Assembly (NCBI RefSeq): GCF_932276165.1
Contig: NC_063998.1
Location: 9,622,501 to 9,686,500 of the forward strand
Length of the DNA stretch: 64,000 bases
Origin: Plutella xylostella
Lineage: Eukaryota > Arthropoda > Insecta > Lepidoptera > Plutellidae
Direction of reading: 5' to 3'
Position 1 is the first letter of the stretch. Each line of letters starts with the position of its first letter. The notes under the pieces were generated by a model, which was not told where the DNA came from, made no database searches, and saw only the letters and a list, made by a program, of their open reading frames with translations. Of this stretch, positions 34,001-46,000 are shown one piece after another. Position numbers and translations under genes: made by a program.

Positions 34001-37000
34001 TATTCGAAACTGTGATTATTGTACATGGGATTTGAACACAACATACAGCCCGTATCCTCTGATGGTCATTGGCGTCCTCCAATACTGCCATATATCTGCA
34101 TATCCCTAAGCTTGGACCAATACCCACCACGCTGCCGCCGATCCACTTCGGCTTGGCAAATTCAGTCATCTAGAACAGAGTTGTCTTATCTCTATGCAGC
34201 CCTGGTACCTCACCTTATGTCTCTTTCCCCTGGTGAAGCAGGCCGGGTCAAGCAGCGCCGCCGCCTGGTCGTGCGCCTGGATCAGACTCTCCAGTTCAAG
34301 GCCTCCGAGCAATGATAAAAGTTCCGCGGCGAGCGCCGAAGTCGCGCCTCCTGACGCCGTATGGATTCCTAGTACATCCATGCACTGGGGAAGAAAGTGG
34401 AGGGTTAGTTTTAGACATGTAAATGGTTGTTTTATAGTTGGACTGGACAACGGTAGTTAGGGCGTTTCATAAAATTTACTTAAAAGAGGTAAAATTTACT
34501 CCGCCGCTGCTCAGAAACCACTGAACCTATTTAAAAAAATGCTAAAAATTATGAAACTACATTATCCCGGAGTGCTAGCTAGCCGATAGGCTTCCTTTTA
34601 TCCCAGAATTCCCATTGTAAACTCTTGAATAACATTACCAAAGTACTTAATTTTCCTATAACCAAAATAGCTTAGGATATCCACCGGCTCCTTCACTCAC
34701 ATCTTTGAGTCGGTCGGTGGTGCGGTGCGTGTAGGGCGGCGCGAGGCCGGGCCGCTTGTGGCGCGCCGCCATGAGCGCCGCCGCCCTGGTGGCCAGCGCG
34801 GGGCGCAGCGCGGGGCAGAGCAGCGCGCCCGCCACCCCGCCACGAGGGACGCTAGGGCGGCGACCCATTGTTGCACTACGTTATGTATACCTAGGCTACT
34901 TTTTATACCTACCATTCATCGCTGCACGGGTTCGTTATTGAGGTTATAAGCGCCGTCCTTTTATAGCTATTCGCGATATACAAAGTATCGTTTATCTACA
35001 TCGATAATTGAGCCATGCAGCGGTGACAGATTCCTTCCGGAAGCCGTAAAACGCGTTCAAAAACCGCGCTTTTCCTATATCAAAAATGACATTCTCCGCT
35101 GCACGGGTCCGTTATTGACACAGCGCTGTCTTTTTATAGCCATTCGCGATATAGTATCGTTTATCTACATGGATAACAGAGCCATGCAGTAGTGACAGAT
35201 TCCGGCAATATTTATGGCCATTCGCGATAAAGATAGTACCGTTTATCTACGTCGATAAAAGCAGCGGTGACAGTTTCCAATAGGAAGCTATTAAACGCGA
35301 TAAAAGACGCTTTTCGAGTTATTGACATAGCGCCGTCTTTTTATAGCCATTCGCGATATAGTATCGCTTTATCGATGTAGATAAGACGGAGCCATGCAGC
35401 AGAAACAGATTTCGGAAGCCGTAAAACTCGTTATAAAAATCGCGCTTTTCCTATAAGTAACTAAAATGACCTACGATATCCTCGGTCTGTTGCTTTAGTT
35501 ACTCACATCTTTGAGTCGGTCGGTGGCGCGGTGCGTGTAGGGCGGCGCGAGGCCGGGCCGCTTGTGGCGCGCCGCCGTGAGCGCCGCCGCCCTGGTGGCC
35601 AGCGCGGTGCGCAGCGCTGGGCAGAGCAGCGCACCCGCCGCCCCCGCTACTAGGGACGCTAGGGCGGTTTCGCCGCTAGAGGATAGAGCTTTTTGGACGC
35701 GCGTGAGAGCTGCTGACACTTCTTGGTAGTCTGTGGAAGGGAAGAAAATAGGTTGATTAAAGGTTGCAGAACATTAAGCTAATATCGGAATTAAATAGTT
35801 GTGTTTCCTCTTGTCCGTATACTATCAAAGCAAGGCATCTACATATTTAAGGACTTCTTCTTCTATCGTGTAAATGCACTAAGCTAACTTCCTCCAGTTT
35901 ATGCTTAGTACTTTCGGTTTGCAGCAATTGGTTTCACGGTTCCGATTTGTTTACCGTTACTCTCACGGGGAGGGCCCGAGGACTACATTAGCTATTATTT
36001 AAAGGAAAAGGTAGGTCATTAAGTTAGTGTACTTAAATTAAGAGTATGTACAGAATAAGATGAGATATCATAAGAAGTGCAATAATTTTCTCGTGCGATT
36101 TAGGTTGGATGCTGGTCAGACTCTATGGGGACTACCGTTTTTTTGCTCACCAGTTGGCGCCACTGTCGACTGAGGTAAAGAGGTACCATAGCTGTCAAAT
36201 TTATCAAAGGCGACTTTATCAAATTGGCGCCAAATAAAGTTTTTAAATCTTGAATCTTATAAGCTTATTAATTATAAAATAACTATCATCATATCGAGTT
36301 ACTATGCCGCAATGTTGTTCAGATCCGTTATATTGGGAAAGAAAAGGAGGACATATGTTACCAAGTGATAAAACTGTTCTAAAACAGTGGCTTGTGAAAT
36401 AATTATTATCCGATAATCTCGTGTTTGTGAAAATCATTATAACCAATTTCAGAAAGAACATAATGTAAATAAGGATTAGGCATTTAATAAATACACTAAA
36501 AATAAAAGAATTACACACTGATTTAACTTTTATTTATCCTCTCCGTTTAAACACACTGCTATACAAAAAATATAACACATTAGTAATCCACACAATGAAT
36601 GCTGGTTGAGTTGTTAGTTGAAACTTAATAATGGTAGTATAGTATACTAAGTATTCTATTATTTGTGGGGGTGTCAGTACCTGCACCTGGCTCACTCGAA
36701 TGGAGCCTTTGTCCATGTCCGCCTTAAGGTCTAAACTCCACTCCTAAGCTTGGACCATTTCCTACCACACTGGTCCTCTGCAGGTTGGTGGGTTCGAAAA
36801 TCTAGATATGCAGGTTTTATCACGATGTTTTCATTCACCGTAAGAGCGATGGTATGTACGGTGGCCTGCGCCTAAAAGTATACAGGCGGCGATTTTAAAA
36901 TAGCGATCTCAAGCTCACATGCTGCTCAAGCACATCCACATAAACACCACTGCTACACACATCACACACAACACATCCCCGGATTTATAACAGATGTAGC

Positions 37001-40000
37001 TGGTCCCTTCATCATCAGGGATCCGCCTGTATACTTTTAGGCGCAGGCCACCGTACACTGTACATAAATTCCAAAGTAGTTACTCATTGGTGACAATATC
37101 TAGATCTGGAGTTTCATTTTTAGTGTTTACACTGCTATACAAAGTTTCTTAAGGCCACTCAACAGTATACACTGAATCATTTTGTTGTATGATGCTGTCC
37201 TCTACGTTAACAACCAAGTTACTGTTACGGTCATAGTCTTGGTGTCTGTAAAAAGCAAAAACATAGCTGTTACCTAAGCAAAAGCATACATTTCGTAAAA
37301 AATAAGTTTGTAAACAGTAAACAAACTAACCTCTGAATTAGCTGCTCTTTGAGACCGCTTATTTATGCGCCTCTTTTCCTTAATTCAGCTTTCAAAGCGT
37401 GCACATTCATCGATAAATAATCCATATTTGCGATAATTTCGCGAAAAGAGATCACTTTTCAACAGGGAAATGAACGAAAATATAATTTATCACGAAGCCC
37501 GCCAAACAAATTATATGAAAAGTAAAATGTCACTTAACCTCAGTCGACACCAGCGCCCCTAGCGGCAAATTCACACGCGTTACTCCCCATTGCAGGTTGT
37601 TATATTCCAGGTACTGTGCAAAACTTCATTTCATTCCGACTATAAATATTCAAGCAGTAGACATTCAAATTTTACGTACCTACTTAGGTATCTATAAAAA
37701 GTTACAACCGCTATCGTAAAATGCATCTTATTTATATATCCTAACCCCCTTATTCATAGAAAAGTTACAATACGTTTTAACTAATAAACTGTTTTGTCCC
37801 TCTCCAACAAAGAACAATTTGTTCTTTGACAGAGAGGGACAAAACAGTTTATTAGTTAAAACGTATTGTAACTTTTCTATGAATAAGGGGGTAACCCTCG
37901 GTTTCGCAACTGAGTATTTGAGGTTGAGTCGTTCTCAAAGCCTACTTAAGTTCATACTTATTAAATTTCTGTTTCTGAATTGAGATTTCTTATGATTGAG
38001 TTTGGTTTGAGCAACAGAGCTTGAGAAATCTCAAATTTGACAGTTGGCATGCTTAACTTCATGCTTAGCGACAAAAATGCGTTTCACAACGCGTTTGACA
38101 GCGCTCAAACCGTACTTGCTCAAAGTTGAGTCTGTCAAATTTAAGTAACCAATTTCGGCTACTTAAACCTTAATCAAATATTTTTACTCGTGATTATTGT
38201 GAAATATCTAGTAATATACGAGTTTTGTTTTCTGTACTATGTCCAGTGACGATACTTCGTTAATCTAATCCTATAACACCATTCATAAATGCAGCCATAC
38301 CGTCACAAGAAGCATTTAATAGAGCCCAGAACCCAACAAGAATCACCATTGACTGATGCTTTGTGGTGCTAAAGAGAAGATTCCCATATCTACAATGGAG
38401 TTATGGAATGCAACTCAAATTGCAGAAGGTTGACAAGGTCATTATGAGATGTTGCACAACATGGCTCTAGAGCTAGACGATTATACTTGTGGTTCTGGAC
38501 AATGAAATAAAAGAGGAACCATATGCTGTGCAGCCTTTGCCTCAAGAACTGCAAAGTTTTGAAAACAAGAAGAATATGCTGTAAGAACCATGTAAGAACA
38601 GCACTGGTGGAGACATATTAAAAATATTTATGAATGTAAGGACTTATATTAGATTTTATGGCTATAAATAAAAATATTTGTTTAAACTTTTATATTCATT
38701 AATTAATAATATTTTTTATCAGGAAACAACAAAAATCACAGTAATCACTTAGAAATCAAAATAATGCTCCGGGTTTGATTTGTTGTTCTAAGGTACCCTG
38801 GTGGTACAGAGGGTCTTCACGAGAGTGCGCCACGCCGTCCGGTCCTCAGCAACCGCTCTGGCCTCCGTCCAGCTCAGGCCTTGCGCTCGCAGCTCGCCGT
38901 CGACTGTACGCCGCCATGTGTGCACGAGGCGACCGCGTCTGCGGTGGTGCATCCCTTCTGATAGTGAGGCCGATCAATCTCCAATTCGCCATGCGACTTC
39001 TTACTCGATATGTAGTTGGTTCATCGATCCCTTAGTCACAATCGAACAGCAGAAGCGACTTGACCACGGAGTTGAAGAGGGGTTTTTACGCAACGCTTGA
39101 GCATGTTGGAGTCCCACACAGATCCGAGTTGAGGGAAGGCAGTTTTCGTTATTTATTCCAGCATTCACACGGGGCTACCAGTCAGTGCTCTACTTGGTTG
39201 CTCACTGGGTCCAGTCACTGAACTAACTAATTATTATCTTCCTTTCCATTTTAATGGATAACTATGGTAAAATACACAAGATTATATTTGGTTTTGAAGA
39301 TGAATATTTATGAAATGACAATAGATTTGATTGATTGACAATGAAATGACAATGACATTTCGAATTTCACAGATTGGATTTTGAAATGCGTTCCGTTGTC
39401 TATCCTGATGATTCGAAATTAAAAGAAATATCTGAATTCATAACATTATGGCCTAATATATTATAAATAGATAATTCTTTTAATAATTTCACATGTTTGA
39501 AATTAAATTCGTCAATATTTTTTAACAAAAATCCTATACAATAGTTTTATCGATTAAAACCGGTTTTTTGTACATATAATGAAACGTAAAGTCGTGCTTA
39601 GAGGCACCTTGATTAAATACTTAGCTAAGTACGGTTTGATAAAAACTATGTTCGACTTGTGAAACGTAGAAAACCTAAGTATCTACTCAACCATTGAGCA
39701 AATCTCTACTGAGATTTTCTTGAATACTCTATTCTGAAACCGGGTGTAAGTCTTCCCGATCGCATTTCTCAAGCACCGATATAAAGAGACGCAGCCGACT
39801 CAATGCAGTAGCTCGATGCTCGACAGCCGCATTTCTATTCATGCAATTTTAATTCCACTAAAAGACTTCTCCGCGAATGAAATCCAATAAGTCAACAGAG
39901 AGACAGTGCAGTATGTGGGACGCGGCCGGATATCGAGCCCGGGACGCCGAGAATCACGGCCTCGATGTAAAGAAATTTAATCGATTTCCATTTCCCGTTC

Positions 40001-43000
40001 TGACGTCGGCTGAGATTTGATAAAAGAGCCATTTTATTGGCACTACGGTACAGTTAAGTGTACCGGTAGTAGTAAGAAGTCGTATTTATGAGCAAAAGTA
40101 TGTGACAGATGCCGATACCTATACATAAATTATTAATTAGTAACTGCGCCTCATGGTTGGTAGTAAAATACCAGAAATATAGAATTTATGGTTTAAATAA
40201 CACCTTCAGTCATCCATATATCCGATCCGTCTATTGACCACTTACTATCTTGCCGAATGGCCGCAATGTTAATTGCTTCTATAACTTCTACGGAGGTACT
40301 AAATCTACCGTCATTTACGTATCTGGGGGGGGTCACTCTTTATGAGGAATAACGAAGTTTCCGAGCGCTTTTCTGCGCGAGCCAAGACTCTATCTCGTTG
40401 CATTAATTAAACGTGACGATTGCCCGACAGCCGACGGTCGAATGGCGTAGTGGTTAGTGGCCCTGACTGCTATGCCGAAGGTCCCGGGTTCGATTCCCGG
40501 CTGGGGCAGATATTTGTTTAAAGACAGATATTTGTACTCGGGTCTTGAGTGTTGATATTTATATTTAGTATCTATCTATGTACACATATCAGCTGTCCGA
40601 CACCCATACATAACACAGGTTCTGCCTAGCTTGGGGTCGGATGGCCGTGTGAGAGATGTCCCCACATATTATTATTATTATTATAGCTCTCGCTCGTTGG
40701 TTTTTCGTCAGTATAGAGTAACCCTTCTGCTATAAACGTAAGTATTATACGGCTGCGGACGGTCGGTAGGCACTATTCCGGAATTAAACCAGCCTAATCT
40801 AGCAACTTATGTGCGTCTCGTAACAGGAACCTGCATAAAACAGAAGCGACTAACTAGCCGGGCAACTAAACTGCCCATAAACCATAAATTCCGGTTTCAC
40901 TGTGCCCGCGTTTTATTAATAACTACCTAGGAGGACCTAGCTATGTAGCTGTTAGCGAGCTATTTTCTTCTTAGAATTCCTTTAAAATGGCTGGTAGTCG
41001 CGAAGTTTGTGTACGTTATCTTCTGGAAATTATTTGTACGGATATTTTGATTCTTTTGTAATGGATTGGAATGGTTTTGTCTTCTACACATTTATAAAAA
41101 GTTCTATTAACAAAAGTTTTACAGGAAGCGGTAGTTCAACCGTCTTTCGATTACTAACTGATTGTAATAGTGATAGTTTGTAACTACCCAAATTGTAAGC
41201 AAGAACATTAAATGTAGACAAGGCATTTTGCTGAGTCAGTCGGTTTTCCGTCACTGCTCGTAAAATCCATCGTTCACGGCATCATCCGTTAGCCATCGCT
41301 GCTTCAGCTGGATATATCGATTATCGTTTTAGTCTAGTCTAGAATGTCTAGAACTATCTAGCTATCTAGAACATAGCATTGTGTCTACACACACTGAGAC
41401 GAATAATTATATTGTGTGTATTTTTACTCTTTGTTATGTATTAACTCTGCGATGTTGTAGTTTTAGTGCTTATTGGTATTAGGTTATATCTAAAACCTAG
41501 ATTGTGCAGATTATGCCTTCGGATTCAGTGATAAGCGAAGCGTTATTAATATGCTCTCGTGATCGGCTATCGGATCCACGACAGATATAGTATTTCAGAT
41601 TTTTCAGTAGATAGGAATATTACTTGTGACCTTTTTCTAACATCCCACTTTTTATAGTACAACTAAGAATGTTTAACTGCAGATTTAAAAAGCGGGAAGT
41701 TATTTGTACATATTTAGGTTCAGATAGGTGTATGATAATCCGATTTTAAATCTTTAAATGTTCACCTACTTTTGATGTCGACTGTACATAAACTCGTTTG
41801 ATCATTTGCCGTGTGACTGGATTGTGTTTGTGTCTGTGTACCTAGGCTACCTAGCTAGACTAGCTGGTGACAGTCAATAGACGAGCTGAGTTGACACAGT
41901 GTTTCCAAACACTGCGAACTACGAAAAAAATAGTTATTATAATGGTAAGGTTCTGTTTTTTTTTCACCCGTTAGTAAAAACATAGAATAACGAGTACTTG
42001 TTATTCTATGGTAAAAATTAGTAACTTTATCTACTACTTTTCTTACTTGCTTGTTGGTTAATAATTTGTACAGCCTTTTTCTATAACAAATCTCTTTTTA
42101 GGATTTTTTAACCCATAAAAATCTATCCTTACTTAACTTACAGCAATTTTATAGTACTTAAATCTTTAAAAAAAAATTACGAAAAATCTTACAAGATTCT
42201 TATTTGAGACGGCACTTAGCAGATGAAATGGTGCAGTTACGTACAAGTACACGGGGTCACTCCATACGACGAAAAACGTAGTTTTCTGAGCGCTGCTGCT
42301 CGAGCCACGACTCTATCTCGATGTATGAAACGAGCCGATTGCAAGACAGCTATCGTTCGTTCGTTTTTCGGCAATGTAGAGTAACCCTCCAGATATCGAG
42401 ATAAAGTATGTCAAATCGAGCTCTTATCTAAGATATGAGCCGATCGGAGAACTCCGAAGCTATCTTATACAGCTATTCCATAAGAGATACGAAAAATATG
42501 TCTACAGAGAAAATTTATCAGCTTTTGTGGTAGGTAGGATGAGAAATGTTTATGTCTCCTGACTGTTCATAAAAAGTTATGATCATATTAATACCGTATC
42601 TGTCGAATTATGCCATAAAATTCATAATTGTAAATGTTATGATTACGGTAACATATACGATCGGTCCAGAGCTACGCTTTTTAGATTCCATTTTATAACT
42701 CTCAGTCTATTATTAACCAGGGGATTGCAAAACCTTATTCTATCTACAGGGTGTTGCAAAAAGCGTATACTAAGCCGAAAGGAGGTGACTCAGGGGGTCA
42801 TTCTGAACAACTTTTGTTCTACGAGTTTTGAAAATTCACGAAAAAAATATTTCCTATTCCATAGAAACTTTGTTGGTCACGTGACTTTTTAACCGACTTC
42901 AAAAAAAGGAGGAGGTTCTCAATTCGTCGGGATATTTTTTTTTTTACTATGGTGACTTTTTACTATTATACCCTTTTTGAAAACACCTGTATACGGTTAA

Positions 43001-46000
43001 AAAGAAGACTTACGTCCATTGAGGATGTAGACTCGGATCACTTTTGTTCTACGCTTACGTCTAAACATAATTATTCAATAAGAAACTGGAGTGAAGAACT
43101 TCACTATATTATTATAACTAGGTACTCCTTTAACTGCATTCTATAACTGTGTGAGTACTCTGACTATTCTCAACTAAATTTCATTCATAACTAAATTTTG
43201 CGCACCGGAACATGTCATTCATACTAACAATTACTATAACCATTGACCTCAATTGTATAATTGTATAGTCGAGGTCAGTTATTATAGTACTTAACGATTT
43301 TTGTCTTAAAGAAGCTGAAGTTTTGTATAGTACCACATTTTGATTGCAGCCTTTATTATTGGTATCCAATTTCAGATCTAATTTTGGATCACCATTGACC
43401 AGGACACGATAGGATGGCACTTTATACACGTCCGACGGGGCCTGGACAGTCAGCCACTACTGCTAATCTGATTTACTCATCATTTCACCACCACGGTGAC
43501 CAACCCTAGACGAGAAGGCCTAGCACGGGGCGCAAGACGCGCACGTCAAATCACGACAAAAGTTTTCCGTCGCACTCGCTCTCGAAGCCGCGCGATGTGA
43601 GTGTGTCTTGCGCCCCGTTCTAGGCCTTCAGCTGTAGTGTTTGTAAATACCACTTACCGATAATAGTATACAGGTGTTCACTATGATCACTGTCGACCCC
43701 GTCCTCCTCATACGCGTCGTTGACGAAGGACGTCGGGGCTCCAGACTCCAGCGCCTGCAGCTTGTTGGAGCCGCGCAAGGAGGTCCGCAGGAACTCATTC
43801 TGCGCCGCGATCCGCTCTTCAGCCTCCTTGCGTTGGCGGAGCTGCTCCTGAGGAAGAAGGTTGGGGTTAGTTTCTGAACAAGTTTTATTACGGGTCAAGG
43901 AACACTACAAGGTTGGGGTGAGTTTGTGAACGGGTGTTTGGGGTTTGAGGGTTTATTGCAAGCCAAGGAACTTGATGTTGGCTAATGATGCTGATGCTGA
44001 TTATAGAACAACCGTATAATCGTTTCAGCTTATAATAAATCTGCAATGTCTATATACACCAACTTTAATGAAATGTTAAATGTCATTTTAAGTTCAGCTT
44101 GAGTTAGATAGAATAGCTTTCCAATACAGGATGTTTTTCGAGATAGAGAAGATCATGTATCGTTTTCAACTATAACACGTATGTCTAGGAACATAAGAAG
44201 AAAATAAAAGTAAATAATTAAGGTGTTAATACGTAAGCTAAACGAAAGCCAATTTTAGTGGTAACATCGCCTCTGCACCGTTTAGCACAGCTTTGAAACT
44301 AGACACCCCGGTTTAGCATAACCTAATTATACACAAGAGGTATCTAAGAGATAGCTACACTAGATAATACAAGCAAAATATAACTATGTACGCTGTGAGA
44401 GTAGCAATTATCCAGCGTACACGAACCGACTCGCAGGAAGTCTAATTTGACACTGAAAGTCCATTTGGAAATGGAAAAATTATAACTCTAGTTGTCCATT
44501 TATTTTGAAAGTTTGGTTAAAATTTAAAAGTTTTTAGTTACATATATTTATAGGTGAATTGGTGTAGGTAGAAAACGTTTTTAGTCCTGCTTAATCTCTC
44601 TAAAACCAATAAAATATCATCTGTAAATTACAAAGTTTAATAAAAAAAAATTTTTTCATATTACCTACCTATTACGAAGTTTTATAAAAGATAGAACCAT
44701 TTTGCATGTCACACCATAAAATTATATTTAAATGGTAGGAACTTAACACAAATACCTTCTAATAGCACAGCTTTATGTAAGTTATTATTTTCAAGGTAAA
44801 TCTTACCAGGGCTGCCAGAGTAAAAATAATAACAATATTAATCCGGCCGAATTCCCGGCCAAGGCAACTTGTGCATAATTTAAATCCGCCAGTTTTGTTT
44901 ACCCTCAAAATGCAAACTTCTGGAAATTTCTCCGCCCGGCCGGCTATGTGAAACTATTTCAGGGAACTCTCCCTCTCAAATTGTTATAGTTTTTGTGGTT
45001 TAAACATCGGAGGCATGTGAGCTTTTTACAAAACGTTTATTTATTTTTAAAGATTAAATAAAATCCCTTGTAGCATGAATATAACATACTATGTGACAAG
45101 CGGACGGTTTTTATTTCCAAATTCAAATTTCCCCGTTCTCTGTGCCAAGTCTGTTAGCTTGTAATTTCTTCGTTCGTTTACTGCCATTGTTTTATGGGAC
45201 AGAAAAATACAAACACAAGATTAGCTAAGTACTCAAATATTTCTTGAATAATAATCAATATACCTACTCTAGATGAGGCCAGCATGCATCGGTTACTATT
45301 ACTTGTTTGAATAAAGTATTGAAACAAGTTTCATAAAGTAAGTAGTTAACTTATTACAAAACTCTCTTCAGATAATAATTTTAGCACATTTCTGAAGTTT
45401 CTTCTTTAATTCCCTGTAGCATTTAGTTTCCGGTGTTTTTAACACTCAACGGTGCATGATTTATTAAGTTTTTATATCTTGTTGCTCAGTTTTATGTCTG
45501 TTTTAATGTGCAGGCCTGTGATTGTGATGTCTCCTACTTCGGTTTACGAGTTTCAAGTAAAACGCGTGAGCTGGGTCACAAGTATTGGTATTAAAAACTG
45601 TAATAATTATGAATTACGTAGTTGATTCTTTGATAATTTCAAGAACCGATAGAATGGCTAAAAACATTAGGTAAGACCAATAGTGCCTATAAACTATATT
45701 GTTTCGATTCTACATAATTATATAGGTACAACAATATAAGTATATTTAGTAATCGAGACACGACACACGCAGTCCCAGTAACCTACAACGAACACAATCG
45801 AACAACTTGAACAAACAGCAGACGAGTATAGTCGCCAACAGGAGAATATTTACCAGCTCCAACTATACAATACAAACGTTATATTCACTTCTCGTTAGGC
45901 ACTTATACTAAGAGGAATCATAGTTAATGTTATCCCGAGTGTTCTTAGTTCTTAGACATATTTAACTAAAATCTTAGCCGTTAAAAACTTATGCAACTTT

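Larger units (their letters stand above)
37895..39746. mobile_element. decayed PIF/Harbinger transposon, 1.85 kb
   Basis: The ends CCCTCGGTTTC...GAGTATT and its inverted partner GAATACTC...GAAACCGGGTG are about 75 percent alike, and TAA lies at both sides (37,892-37,894 and 39,747-39,749), the TWA target type of Harbinger. The transposase remnant at 38,291-38,510 supports this. A LINE fragment is inserted at 38,788. Confidence 0.8.

Noticed and set aside
34019..34460. two plus-strand frames of about 90 codons
   Set aside because: They are antisense to the L27C exon of sdt.
34937..35470. possible CRISPR-like array
   Set aside because: Units are long, diverged and contiguous without spacers, and the genome is eukaryotic; it is an ordinary tandem array.
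38775..39100. plus-strand frames of 86 and 99 codons
   Set aside because: They are antisense to the LINE ORF2 fragment, which reads on the minus strand.
43674..43877. 67-codon plus-strand frame
   Set aside because: Antisense to the sdt exon at 43,658-43,847.
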